DNA of 64,000 nucleotides from Auanema rhodensis (Eukaryota; Nematoda; Chromadorea; Rhabditida; Rhabditidae), in contig OZ059894.1 of the NCBI GenBank assembly GCA_964057225.1, positions 20,490,476 to 20,554,475 on the forward strand, given 5' to 3'. Of the stretch, positions 1 through 11,796 are shown in pieces. Each line of letters opens with the position of its first letter. Position 1 is the first letter of the stretch. A model generated the notes under the pieces. It worked only from the letters and a program-made list of their open reading frames with translations. It was not told where the DNA came from and made no database searches. Made by a program: the position numbers and the translations under genes.

Positions 1-235
1 AAGTAAAGACGATGGACAATGTTATTCAACGAAAAAATTAACTCTTCAGGGTGAAAATCGAGGATATAAGTGTGAACTTATATCAGTTGATATCTCGGTG
101 CATTTTTAAGCTAGCGCAAATCTGATAACACAGATCGACGCAGCTTAAAAATCCGCATCGAATGCACTATACTACATTGAGAAACGCTTAATACAAAAAT
201 TAGTTATGATCGTTTGAAAAATGATGCATTAGTGT

Positions 236-263
236 ATGTTGAGTTTCCATGTACACTCAACAT
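236..263. repeat. Inverted repeat with 9-bp arms (ATGTTGAGT / ACTCAACAT)
   Basis: Perfect arms at 236-244 and 255-263 flank a 10-base loop. A second, mutually exclusive pairing uses AGTGTA (231-236) with TACACT (252-257). The motif recurs in essentially every monomer. Copies with a TTTATG or CTGTATG variant just upstream weaken the second pairing only. Copies reading CAATATTG, as near 32190, change one base of the right arm. Dyad symmetry of this kind is common in centromeric satellites and may form a cruciform or act as a protein site; that role is inference. Confidence 0.85.
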
Positions 264-345
264 TGCTTCCAAAAACATTTTGACAAAAATTTTTTCGAAA
301 CATTTCAAAATAATTCAGCAAAAAGTAGATGTTTTTAGATTCCTT
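264..345 (+). other. A-tract cluster, probable intrinsic bend
   Basis: Runs of four to six A or T follow each other at roughly 9 to 14 base spacing through this stretch (CAAAAAC, GACAAAAATTTTTT, CGAAA, TCAAAATAA, GCAAAAAG, GTTTTTAG). A-tracts repeated near the helical period are known to curve DNA. The pattern recurs once per monomer, so curvature would have a 351-bp period. Curvature itself is inferred and not measured. Confidence 0.5.
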
Positions 346-354
346 TTTTCAAGG
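342..354. repeat. Small CCTT/AAGG inverted repeat, subtype-defining site
   Basis: CCTT (342-345) pairs with AAGG (351-354) around a five-base loop. This is the most variable part of the monomer. Versions include CCTTTTTTCAAGG, CCTTCTTTCAAGG, CCTATTTTCAAAG followed by TAAAG, CCTTTTCTCAAGG and TTTCTTTTTTTAAGG. The CTATTTT version carries three linked substitutions that remove part of the stem. The segment is best used as a barcode for tracking monomer classes along the array. Confidence 0.7.
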
Positions 355-413
355 CAAAGACGATGGACAATGTTATTCAACGAAAAAATTAACTCTTCAG
401 GGTGAAAATCGAG

Positions 414-435
414 GATATAAGTGTGAACTTATATC
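414..435. repeat. Inverted repeat with 9-bp arms (GATATAAGT / ACTTATATC)
   Basis: Perfect arms at 414-422 and 427-435 flank a four-base GTGA loop, the tightest strong hairpin in the monomer. The recurrent variant GTGTAAAC, seen at about 25696, 26398, 27099 and 28855, changes only the loop and leaves both arms intact. Rare arm changes occur near 25341 (left arm A to T) and 23595 (right arm C to A). Confidence 0.9.
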
Positions 436-439
436 AGTT

Positions 440-478
440 GATATCTCGGTGCATTTTTAAGCTAGCGCAAATCTGATA
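440..478 (+). other. Apparently invariant 39-bp block of the monomer
   Basis: Reading through the copies I noticed no substitution in this stretch, which runs from GATATCTCGG through the GCTAGC palindrome to CTGATA. Changes occur immediately on either side: ATACCA or AATACA just after it, and one CAGATG copy near 35187 just before it. By contrast 300-400 varies between subtypes. A conserved block in a satellite monomer can be a protein site, but recent homogenisation could also give this. The invariance was judged by eye. Confidence 0.55.
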
Positions 479-503
479 ACACAGATCGACGCAGCTTAAA
501 AAT
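453..503. repeat. Nested inverted repeat, 11-bp outer arms with inner hairpin
   Basis: The outer arms ATTTTTAAGCT (453-463) and AGCTTAAAAAT (493-503) are perfectly complementary. Inside them GCG (465-467) can pair with CGC (490-492), and ATCTG (471-475) pairs with CAGAT (482-486) around the loop ATAACA. The result is one long, bulged hairpin of about 51 bases. The left arm looks invariant, whereas the right arm carries recurrent variants (AACAATTC, AAAGATTC, TTTAAAATTC) that mark one family of monomers. The ATACCA variant changes only the terminal loop; the CAGAACG variant breaks the inner stem at its base. Confidence 0.9.
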
Positions 504-505
504 CC

Positions 506-516
506 GCATCGAATGC
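506..516. repeat. Small GCAT-CGA-ATGC hairpin
   Basis: GCAT (506-509) and ATGC (513-516) flank a CGA loop. In monomers reading ATTCGCATCGAAT, for example near 28583, the C-to-T change creates an alternative five-base stem ATTCG/CGAAT offset by two bases. The site lies directly after the 11-bp inverted repeat, so the two structures adjoin. Confidence 0.65.
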
Positions 517-1339
517 ACTATACTACATTGAGAAACGCTTAATACAAAAATTAGTTATGATCGTTTGAAAAATGATGCATTAGTGTATGTTGAGTTTCCA
601 TGTACACTCAACATTGCTTCCAAAAACATTTTGACAAAAATTTTTTCGAAACATTTCAAAATAATTCAGCAAAAAGTAGATGTTTTTAGATTCCTTTTTT
701 CAAGGCAAAGACGATGGACAATGTTATTCAACGAAAAAATTAACTCTTCAGGGTGAAAATCGAGGATATAAGTGTGAACTTATATCAGTTGATATCTCGG
801 TGCATTTTTAAGCTAGCGCAAATCTGATAACACAGATCGACGCAGCTTAAAAATCCGCATCGAATGCACTATACTACATTGAGAAACGCTTAATATAAAA
901 ATTAGTTATGATCGTTTGAAAAATGATGCATTAGTGTATGTTGAGTTTCCATGTACACTCAACATTGCTTCCAAAAACATTTTGACAAAAATTTTTTCGA
1001 AACATTTCAAAATAATTCAGCAAAAAGTAGATGTTTTTAGATTCCTATTTTCAAAGTAAAGACGATGGACAATGTTATTCAACGAAAAAATTAACTCTTC
1101 AGGGTGAAAATCGAGGATATAAGTGTGAACTTATATCAGTTGATATCTCGGTGCATTTTTAAGCTAGCGCAAATCTGATAACACAGATCGACGCAGCTTA
1201 AAAATCCGCATCGAATGCACTATACTACATTGAGAAACGCTTAATACAAAAATTAGTTATGATCGTTTGAAAAATGATGCATTAGTGTATGTTGAGTTTC
1301 CATGTACACTCAACATTGCTTCCAAAAACATTTTGACAA

Positions 1340-1358
1340 AAATTTTTTCGAAAAATTT
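1340..1358. repeat. A/T inverted repeat, 8-bp arms around TCG
   Basis: AAATTTTT at 1340-1347 pairs with AAAAATTT at 1351-1358 around a TCG loop; a TTCGAA palindrome sits at the centre. The example is from a TAG-subtype monomer. In the CAG subtype the right arm reads AAACATTT (298-304 in the reference copy), which puts one mismatch in the stem. The two main monomer classes therefore differ in whether this stem is perfect. Confidence 0.75.
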
Positions 1359-4300
1359 CAAAATAATTTAGCAAAAAGTAGATGTTTTTAGATTCCTTCT
1401 TTCAAGGCAAAGACGATGGACAATGTTATTCAACGAAAAAAATAATTCTTCAGGGTGAAAATCGAGGATATAAGTGTGAACTTATATCAGTTGATATCTC
1501 GGTGCATTTTTAAGCTAGCGCAAATCTGATAACACAGATCGACGCAGCTTAAAAATCCGCATCGAATGCACTATACTACATTGAGAAACGCTTAATACAA
1601 AAATTAGTTATGATCGTTTGAAAAATGATGCATTAGTGTATGTTGAGTTTCCATGTACACTCAACATTGCTTCCAAAAACATTTTGACAAAAATTTTTTC
1701 GAAAAATTTCAAAATAATTTAGCAAAAAGTAGATGTTTTTAGATTCCTATTTTCAAAGTAAAGACGATGGACAATGTTATTCAACGAAAAAATTAACTCT
1801 TCAGGGTGAAAATCGAGGATATAAGTGTGAACTTATATCAGTTGATATCTCGGTGCATTTTTAAGCTAGCGCAAATCTGATAACACAGATCGACGCAGCT
1901 TAAAAATCCGCATCGAATGCACTATACTACATTGAGAAACGCTTAATATAAAAATTAGTTATGATCGTTTGAAAAATGATGCATTAGTGTATGTTGAGTT
2001 TCCATGTACACTCAACATTGCTTCCAAAAACATTTTGACAAAAATTTTTTCGAAACATTTCAAAATAATTCAGCAAAAAGTAGATGTTTTTAGATTCCTA
2101 TTTTCAAAGTAAAGACGATGGACAATGTTATTCAACGAAAAAATTAACTCTTCAGGGTGAAAATCGAGGATATAAGTGTGAACTTATATCAGTTGATATC
2201 TCGGTGCATTTTTAAGCTAGCGCAAATCTGATAACACAGATCGACGCAGCTTAAAAATCCGCATCGAATGCACTATACTACATTGAGAAACGCTTAATAC
2301 AAAAATTAGTTATGATCGTTTGAAAAATGATGCATTAGTGTATGTTGAGTTTCCATGTACACTCAACATTGCTTCCAAAAACATTTTGACAAAAATTTTT
2401 TCGAAAAATTTCAAAATAATTTAGCAAAAAGTAGATGTTTTTAGATTCCTTCTTTCAAGGCAAAGACGATGGACAATGTTATTCAACGAAAAAAATAATT
2501 CTTCAGGGTGAAAATCGAGGATATAAGTGTGAACTTATATCAGTTGATATCTCGGTGCATTTTTAAGCTAGCGCAAATCTGATAACACAGATCGACGCAG
2601 CTTAAAAATCCGCATCGAATGCACTATACTACATTGAGAAACGCTTAATACAAAAATTAGTTATGATCGTTTGAAAAATGATGCATTAGTGTATGTTGAG
2701 TTTCCATGTACACTCAACATTGCTTCCAAAAACATTTTGACAAAAATTTTTTCGAAAAATTTCAAAATAATTTAGCAAAAAGTAGATGTTTTTAGATTCC
2801 TATTTTCAAAGTAAAGACGATGGACAATGTTATTCAACGAAAAAATTAACTCTTCAGGGTGAAAATCGAGGATATAAGTGTGAACTTATATCAGTTGATA
2901 TCTCGGTGCATTTTTAAGCTAGCGCAAATCTGATAACACAGATCGACGCAGCTTAAAAATCCGCATCGAATGCACTATACTACATTGAGAAACGCTTAAT
3001 ACAAAAATTAGTTATGATCGTTTGAAAAATGATGCATTAGTGTATGTTGAGTTTCCATGTACACTCAACATTGCTTCCAAAAACATTTTGACAAAAATTT
3101 TTTCGAAAAATTTCAAAATAATTTAGCAAAAAGTAGATGTTTTTAGATTCCTTCTTTCAAGGCAAAGACGATGGACAATGTTATTCAACGAAAAAAATAA
3201 TTCTTCAGGGTGAAAATCGAGGATATAAGTGTGAACTTATATCAGTTGATATCTCGGTGCATTTTTAAGCTAGCGCAAATCTGATAACACAGATCGACGC
3301 AGCTTAAAAATCCGCATCGAATGCACTATACTACATTGAGAAACGCTTAATACAAAAATTAGTTATGATCGTTTGAAAAATGATGCATTAGTGTATGTTG
3401 AGTTTCCATGTACACTCAACATTGCTTCCAAAAACATTTTGACAAAAATTTTTTCGAAAAATTTCAAAATAATTTAGCAAAAAGTAGATGTTTTTAGATT
3501 CCTTCTTTCAAGGCAAAGACGATGGACAATGTTATTCAACGAAAAAAATAATTCTTCAGGGTGAAAATCGAGGATATAAGTGTGAACTTATATCAGTTGA
3601 TATCTCGGTGCATTTTTAAGCTAGCGCAAATCTGATAACACAGATCGACGCAGCTTAAAAATCCGCATCGAATGCACTATACTACATTGAGAAACGCTTA
3701 ATACAAAAATTAGTTATGATCGTTTGAAAAATGATGCATTAGTGTATGTTGAGTTTCCATGTACACTCAACATTGCTTCCAAAAACATTTTGACAAAAAT
3801 TTTTTCGAAACATTTCAAAATAATTCAGCAAAAAGTAGATGTTTTTAGATTCCTTTTTTCAAGGCAAAGACGATGGACAATGTTATTCAACGAAAAAATT
3901 AACTCTTCAGGGTGAAAATCGAGGATATAAGTGTGAACTTATATCAGTTGATATCTCGGTGCATTTTTAAGCTAGCGCAAATCTGATAACACAGATCGAC
4001 GCAGCTTAAAAATCCGCATCGAATGCACTATACTACATTGAGAAACGCTTAATATAAAAATTAGTTATGATCGTTTGAAAAATGATGCATTAGTGTATGT
4101 TGAGTTTCCATGTACACTCAACATTGCTTCCAAAAACATTTTGACAAAAATTTTTTCGAAAAATTTCAAAATAATTTAGCAAAAAGTAGATGTTTTTAGA
4201 TTCCTATTTTCAAAGTAAAGACGATGGACAATGTTATTCAACGAAAAAATTAACTCTTCAGGGTGAAAATCGAGGATATAAGTGTGAACTTATATCAGTT

Positions 4301-7300
4301 GATATCTCGGTGCATTTTTAAGCTAGCGCAAATCTGATAACACAGATCGACGCAGCTTAAAAATCCGCATCGAATGCACTATACTACATTGAGAAACGCT
4401 TAATACAAAAATTAGTTATGATCGTTTGAAAAATGATGCATTAGTGTATGTTGAGTTTCCATGTACACTCAACATTGCTTCCAAAAACATTTTGACAAAA
4501 ATTTTTTCGAAAAATTTCAAAATAATTTAGCAAAAAGTAGATGTTTTTAGATTCCTTCTTTCAAGGCAAAGACGATGGACAATGTTATTCAACGAAAAAA
4601 TTAATTCTTCAGGGTGAAAATCGAGGATATAAGTGTGAACTTATATCAGTTGATATCTCGGTGCATTTTTAAGCTAGCGCAAATCTGATAACACAGATCG
4701 ACGCAGCTTAAAAATCCGCATCGAATGCACTATACTACATTGAGAAACGCTTAATACAAAAATTAGTTATGATCGTTTGAAAAATGATGCATTAGTGTAT
4801 GTTGAGTTTCCATGTACACTCAACATTGCTTCCAAAAACATTTTGACAAAAATTTTTTCGAAAAATTTCAAAATAATTTAGCAAAAAGTAGATGTTTTTA
4901 GATTCCTTCTTTCAAGGCAAAGACGATGGACAATGTTATTCAACGAAAAAAATAATTCTTCAGGGTGAAAATCGAGGATATAAGTGTGAACTTATATCAG
5001 TTGATATCTCGGTGCATTTTTAAGCTAGCGCAAATCTGATAACACAGATCGACGCAGCTTAAAAATCCGCATCGAATGCACTATACTACATTGAGAAACG
5101 CTTAATACAAAAATTAGTTATGATCGTTTGAAAAATGATGCATTAGTGTATGTTGAGTTTCCATGTACACTCAACATTGCTTCCAAAAACATTTTGACAA
5201 AAATTTTTTCGAAAAATTTCAAAATAATTTAGCAAAAAGTAGATGTTTTTAGATTCCTTCTTTCAAGGCAAAGACGATGGACAATGTTATTCAACGAAAA
5301 AAATAATTCTTCAGGGTGAAAATCGAGGATATAAGTGTGAACTTATATCAGTTGATATCTCGGTGCATTTTTAAGCTAGCGCAAATCTGATAACACAGAT
5401 CGACGCAGCTTAAAAATCCGCATCGAATGCACTATACTACATTGAGAAACGCTTAATACAAAAATTAGTTATGATCGTTTGAAAAATGATGCATTAGTGT
5501 ATGTTGAGTTTCCATGTACACTCAACATTGCTTCCAAAAACATTTTGACAAAAATTTTTTCGAAACATTTCAAAATAATTCAGCAAAAAGTAGATGTTTT
5601 TAGATTCCTTTTTTCAAGGCAAAGACGATGGACAATGTTATTCAACGAAAAAATTAACTCTTCAGGGTGAAAATCGAGGATATAAGTGTGAACTTATATC
5701 AGTTGATATCTCGGTGCATTTTTAAGCTAGCGCAAATCTGATAACACAGATCGACGCAGCTTAAAAATCCGCATCGAATGCACTATACTACATTGAGAAA
5801 CGCTTAATATAAAAATTAGTTATGATCGTTTGAAAAATGATGCATTAGTGTATGTTGAGTTTCCATGTACACTCAACATTGCTTCCAAAAACATTTTGAC
5901 AAAAATTTTTTCGAAAAATTTCAAAATAATTTAGCAAAAAGTAGATGTTTTTAGATTCCTATTTTCAAAGTAAAGACGATGGACAATGTTATTCAACGAA
6001 AAAATTAACTCTTCAGGGTGAAAATCGAGGATATAAGTGTGAACTTATATCAGTTGATATCTCGGTGCATTTTTAAGCTAGCGCAAATCTGATAACACAG
6101 ATCGACGCAGCTTAAAAATCCGCATCGAATGCACTATACTACATTGAGAAACGCTTAATACAAAAATTAGTTATGATCGTTTGAAAAATGATGCATTAGT
6201 GTATGTTGAGTTTCCATGTACACTCAACATTGCTTCCAAAAACATTTTGACAAAAATTTTTTCGAAAAATTTCAAAATAATTTAGCAAAAAGTAGATGTT
6301 TTTAGATTCCTTCTTTCAAGGCAAAGACGATGGACAATGTTATTCAACGAAAAAATTAATTCTTCAGGGTGAAAATCGAGGATATAAGTGTGAACTTATA
6401 TCAGTTGATATCTCGGTGCATTTTTAAGCTAGCGCAAATCTGATAACACAGATCGACGCAGCTTAAAAATCCGCATCGAATGCACTATACTACATTGAGA
6501 AACGCTTAATACAAAAATTAGTTATGATCGTTTGAAAAATGATGCATTAGTGTATGTTGAGTTTCCATGTACACTCAACATTGCTTCCAAAAACATTTTG
6601 ACAAAAATTTTTTCGAAACATTTCAAAATAATTCAGCAAAAAGTAGATGTTTTTAGATTCCTTTTTTCAAGGCAAAGACGATGGACAATGTTATTCAACG
6701 AAAAAATTAACTCTTCAGGGTGAAAATCGAGGATATAAGTGTGAACTTATATCAGTTGATATCTCGGTGCATTTTTAAGCTAGCGCAAATCTGATAACAC
6801 AGATCGACGCAGCTTAAAAATCCGCATCGAATGCACTATACTACATTGAGAAACGCTTAATATAAAAATTAGTTATGATCGTTTGAAAAATGATGCATTA
6901 GTGTATGTTGAGTTTCCATGTACACTCAACATTGCTTCCAAAAACATTTTGACAAAAATTTTTTCGAAAAATTTCAAAATAATTTAGCAAAAAGTAGATG
7001 TTTTTAGATTCCTATTTTCAAAGTAAAGACGATGGACAATGTTATTCAACGAAAAAATTAACTCTTCAGGGTGAAAATCGAGGATATAAGTGTGAACTTA
7101 TATCAGTTGATATCTCGGTGCATTTTTAAGCTAGCGCAAATCTGATAACACAGATCGACGCAGCTTAAAAATCCGCATCGAATGCACTATACTACATTGA
7201 GAAACGCTTAATACAAAAATTAGTTATGATCGTTTGAAAAATGATGCATTAGTGTATGTTGAGTTTCCATGTACACTCAACATTGCTTCCAAAAACATTT

Positions 7301-10300
7301 TGACAAAAATTTTTTCGAAAAATTTCAAAATAATTTAGCAAAAAGTAGATGTTTTTAGATTCCTTCTTTCAAGGCAAAGACGATGGACAATGTTATTCAA
7401 CGAAAAAATTAATTCTTCAGGGTGAAAATCGAGGATATAAGTGTGAACTTATATCAGTTGATATCTCGGTGCATTTTTAAGCTAGCGCAAATCTGATAAC
7501 ACAGATCGACGCAGCTTAAAAATCCGCATCGAATGCACTATACTACATTGAGAAACGCTTAATACAAAAATTAGTTATGATCGTTTGAAAAATGATGCAT
7601 TAGTGTATGTTGAGTTTCCATGTACACTCAACATTGCTTCCAAAAACATTTTGACAAAAATTTTTTCGAAACATTTCAAAATAATTCAGCAAAAAGTAGA
7701 TGTTTTTAGATTCCTTTTTTCAAGGCAAAGACGATGGACAATGTTATTCAACGAAAAAATTAACTCTTCAGGGTGAAAATCGAGGATATAAGTGTGAACT
7801 TATATCAGTTGATATCTCGGTGCATTTTTAAGCTAGCGCAAATCTGATAACACAGATCGACGCAGCTTAAAAATCCGCATCGAATGCACTATACTACATT
7901 GAGAAACGCTTAATACAAAAATTAGTTATGATCGTTTGAAAAATGATGCATTAGTGTATGTTGAGTTTCCATGTACACTCAACATTGCTTCCAAAAACAT
8001 TTTGACAAAAATTTTTTCGAAACATTTCAAAATAATTCAGCAAAAAGTAGATGTTTTTAGATTCCTTTTTTCAAGGCAAAGACGATGGACAATGTTATTC
8101 AACGAAAAAATTAACTCTTCAGGGTGAAAATCGAGGATATAAGTGTGAACTTATATCAGTTGATATCTCGGTGCATTTTTAAGCTAGCGCAAATCTGATA
8201 ACACAGATCGACGCAGCTTAAAAATCCGCATCGAATGCACTATACTACATTGAGAAACGCTTAATATAAAAATTAGTTATGATCGTTTGAAAAATGATGC
8301 ATTAGTGTATGTTGAGTTTCCATGTACACTCAACATTGCTTCCAAAAACATTTTGACAAAAATTTTTTCGAAAAATTTCAAAATAATTTAGCAAAAAGTA
8401 GATGTTTTTAGATTCCTTTTTTCAAGGCAAAGACGATGGACAATGTTATTCAACGAAAAAATTAACTCTTCAGGGTGAAAATCGAGGATATAAGTGTGAA
8501 CTTATATCAGTTGATATCTCGGTGCATTTTTAAGCTAGCGCAAATCTGATAACACAGATCGACGCAGCTTAAAAATCCGCATCGAATGCACTATACTACA
8601 TTGAGAAACGCTTAATACAAAAATTAGTTATGATCGTTTGAAAAATGATGCATTAGTGTATGTTGAGTTTCCATGTACACTCAACATTGCTTCCAAAAAC
8701 ATTTTGACAAAAATTTTTTCGAAACATTTCAAAATAATTCAGCAAAAAGTAGATGTTTTTAGATTCCTTTTTTCAAGGCAAAGACGATGGACAATGTTAT
8801 TCAACGAAAAAATTAACTCTTCAGGGTGAAAATCGAGGATATAAGTGTGAACTTATATCAGTTGATATCTCGGTGCATTTTTAAGCTAGCGCAAATCTGA
8901 TAACACAGATCGACGCAGCTTAAAAATCCGCATCGAATGCACTATACTACATTGAGAAACGCTTAATATAAAAATTAGTTATGATCGTTTGAAAAATGAT
9001 GCATTAGTGTATGTTGAGTTTCCATGTACACTCAACATTGCTTCCAAAAACATTTTGACAAAAATTTTTTCGAAAAATTTCAAAATAATTTAGCAAAAAG
9101 TAGATGTTTTTAGATTCCTATTTTCAAAGTAAAGACGATGGACAATGTTATTCAACGAAAAAATTAACTCTTCAGGGTGAAAATCGAGGATATAAGTGTG
9201 AACTTATATCAGTTGATATCTCGGTGCATTTTTAAGCTAGCGCAAATCTGATAACACAGATCGACGCAGCTTAAAAATCCGCATCGAATGCACTATACTA
9301 CATTGAGAAACGCTTAATACAAAAATTAGTTATGATCGTTTGAAAAATGATGCATTAGTGTATGTTGAGTTTCCATGTACACTCAACATTGCTTCCAAAA
9401 ACATTTTGACAAAAATTTTTTCGAAACATTTCAAAATAATTCAGCAAAAAGTAGATGTTTTTAGATTCCTATTTTCAAAGTAAAGACGATGGACAATGTT
9501 ATTCAACGAAAAAATTAACTCTTCAGGGTGAAAATCGAGGATATAAGTGTGAACTTATATCAGTTGATATCTCGGTGCATTTTTAAGCTAGCGCAAATCT
9601 GATAACACAGATCGACGCAGCTTAAAAATCCGCATCGAATGCACTATACTACATTGAGAAACGCTTAATACAAAAATTAGTTATGATCGTTTGAAAAATG
9701 ATGCATTAGTGTATGTTGAGTTTCCATGTACACTCAACATTGCTTCCAAAAACATTTTGACAAAAATTTTTTCGAAACATTTCAAAATAATTCAGCAAAA
9801 AGTAGATGTTTTTAGATTCCTTTTTTCAAGGCAAAGACGATGGACAATGTTATTCAACGAAAAAATTAACTCTTCAGGGTGAAAATCGAGGATATAAGTG
9901 TGAACTTATATCAGTTGATATCTCGGTGCATTTTTAAGCTAGCGCAAATCTGATAACACAGATCGACGCAGCTTAAAAATCCGCATCGAATGCACTATAC
10001 TACATTGAGAAACGCTAAATACAAAAATTAGTTATGATCGTTTGAAAAATGATGCATTAGTGTATGTTGAGTTTCCATGTACACTCAACATTGCTTCCAA
10101 AAACATTTTGACAAAAATTTTTTCGAAACATTTCAAAATAATTCAGCAAAAAGTAGATGTTTTTAGATTCCTTTTTTCAAGGCAAAGACGATGGACAATG
10201 TTATTCAACGAAAAAATTAACTCTTCAGGGTGAAAATCGAGGATATAAGTGTGAACTTATATCAGTTGATATCTCGGTGCATTTTTAAGCTAGCGCAAAT

Positions 10301-11796
10301 CTGATAACACAGATCGACGCAGCTTAAAAATCCGCATCGAATGCACTATACTACATTGAGAAACGCTTAATATAAAAATTAGTTATGATCGTTTGAAAAA
10401 TGATGCATTAGTGTATGTTGAGTTTCCATGTACACTCAACATTGCTTCCAAAAACATTTTGACAAAAATTTTTTCGAAACATTTCAAAATAATTCAGCAA
10501 AAAGTAGATGTTTTTAGATTCCTATTTTCAAAGTAAAGACGATGGACAATGTTATTCAACGAAAAAATTAACTCTTCAGGGTGAAAATCGAGGATATAAG
10601 TGTGAACTTATATCAGTTGATATCTCGGTGCATTTTTAAGCTAGCGCAAATCTGATAACACAGATCGACGCAGCTTAAAAATCCGCATCGAATGCACTAT
10701 ACTACATTGAGAAACGCTTAATACAAAAATTAGTTATGATCGTTTGAAAAATGATGCATTAGTGTATGTTGAGTTTCCATGTACACTCAACATTGCTTCC
10801 AAAAACATTTTGACAAAAATTTTTTCGAAAAATTTCAAAATAATTTAGCAAAAAGTAGATGTTTTTAGATTCCTTCTTTCAAGGCAAAGACGATGGACAA
10901 TGTTATTCAACGAAAAAAATAATTCTTCAGGGTGAAAATCGAGGATATAAGTGTGAACTTATATCAGTTGATATCTCGGTGCATTTTTAAGCTAGCGCAA
11001 ATCTGATAACACAGATCGACGCAGCTTAAAAATCCGCATCGAATGCACTATACTACATTGAGAAACGCTTAATACAAAAATTAGTTATGATCGTTTGAAA
11101 AATGATGCATTAGTGTATGTTGAGTTTCCATGTACACTCAACATTGCTTCCAAAAACATTTTGACAAAAATTTTTTCGAAAAATTTCAAAATAATTTAGC
11201 AAAAAGTAGATGTTTTTAGATTCCTATTTTCAAAGTAAAGACGATGGACAATGTTATTCAACGAAAAAATTAACTCTTCAGGGTGAAAATCGAGGATATA
11301 AGTGTGAACTTATATCAGTTGATATCTCGGTGCATTTTTAAGCTAGCGCAAATCTGATAACACAGATCGACGCAGCTTAAAAATCCGCATCGAATGCACT
11401 ATACTACATTGAGAAACGCTTAATACAAAAATTAGTTATGATCGTTTGAAAAATGATGCATTAGTGTATGTTGAGTTTCCATGTACACTCAACATTGCTT
11501 CCAAAAACATTTTGACAAAAATTTTTTCGAAAAATTTCAAAATAATTTAGCAAAAAGTAGATGTTTTTAGATTCCTTCTTTCAAGGCAAAGACGATGGAC
11601 AATGTTATTCAACGAAAAAAATAATTCTTCAGGGTGAAAATCGAGGATATAAGTGTGAACTTATATCAGTTGATATCTCGGTGCATTTTTAAGCTAGCGC
11701 AAATCTGATAACACAGATCGACGCAGCTTAAAAATCCGCATCGAATGCACTATACTACATTGAGAAACGCTTAATACAAAAATTAGTTATGATCGT

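Larger units (their letters stand above)
214..564 (+). repeat. Reference satellite monomer (CAG subtype)
   Basis: This full copy is used as the coordinate reference for internal motifs; the start point is arbitrary because the array is continuous. By hand count it has 113 G or C in 351 bases, about 32%. In order it contains an ATGCAT palindrome (224-229), a 9-bp inverted repeat (236-263), phased A-tracts (271-331), a C/T-rich then AAGG segment (342-354), a well-conserved stretch (355-390), a 9-bp hairpin (414-435), an 11-bp nested inverted repeat (453-503) and a small GCAT/ATGC hairpin (506-516). A GCTAGC palindrome lies at 461-466. The monomer does not look like a doubled half-unit: I find no convincing alignment of its first and second halves. 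Confidence 0.93.
1..11796 (+). repeat. Array segment A: irregular mix of three monomer subtypes
   Basis: A partial monomer (1-213) is followed by 33 full monomers (k=0 to 32). Three subtypes alternate. The CAG subtype keeps CAG and CCTTTTTTCAAGG (k=0, 1, 10, 15, 18, 21, 22, 24, 27, 28). The second reads CCTATTTTCAAAGTAAAG. The third reads CCTTCTTTCAAGG, usually with AAAATAATTC. A TATA-for-TACA change after CGCTTAA usually follows the last CAG monomer of a group. Short 3-monomer patterns recur (k=15-17 and 18-20), but no single period covers the segment. Monomers k=27-32 match k=40-45 subtype for subtype, so the next segment's repeat unit overlaps this one. Confidence 0.85.

Noticed and set aside
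280-325. Bacterial-type promoter from TTGACA followed by AT-rich sequence
   Set aside because: The spacing to any TATAAT-like hexamer is wrong, and the context is a eukaryotic-type satellite; AT-rich repeats give such matches by chance.
214-405. Repeated 63-residue open frames (38 copies with intact frame, from 214 to 61990) as genes
   Set aside because: They start at TTG with no in-frame ATG, lie inside a satellite monomer, are interrupted by TAG or TAA in most copies, and show no recognisable domain. They only mark the CAG subtype.
465-500. Hammerhead ribozyme, as found in some animal satellites
   Set aside because: CTGATAA at 473-479 resembles the CTGATGA core but differs at a key base, and no properly placed GAAA with flanking stems was found. 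The minus strand has CTGAAGA near 396, which also fails.
214-564. Monomer as a dimer of two related 175-bp halves
   Set aside because: Only weak AT-rich similarity was seen between the halves, such as around 361-395 and 521-560. It does not extend into a convincing alignment.
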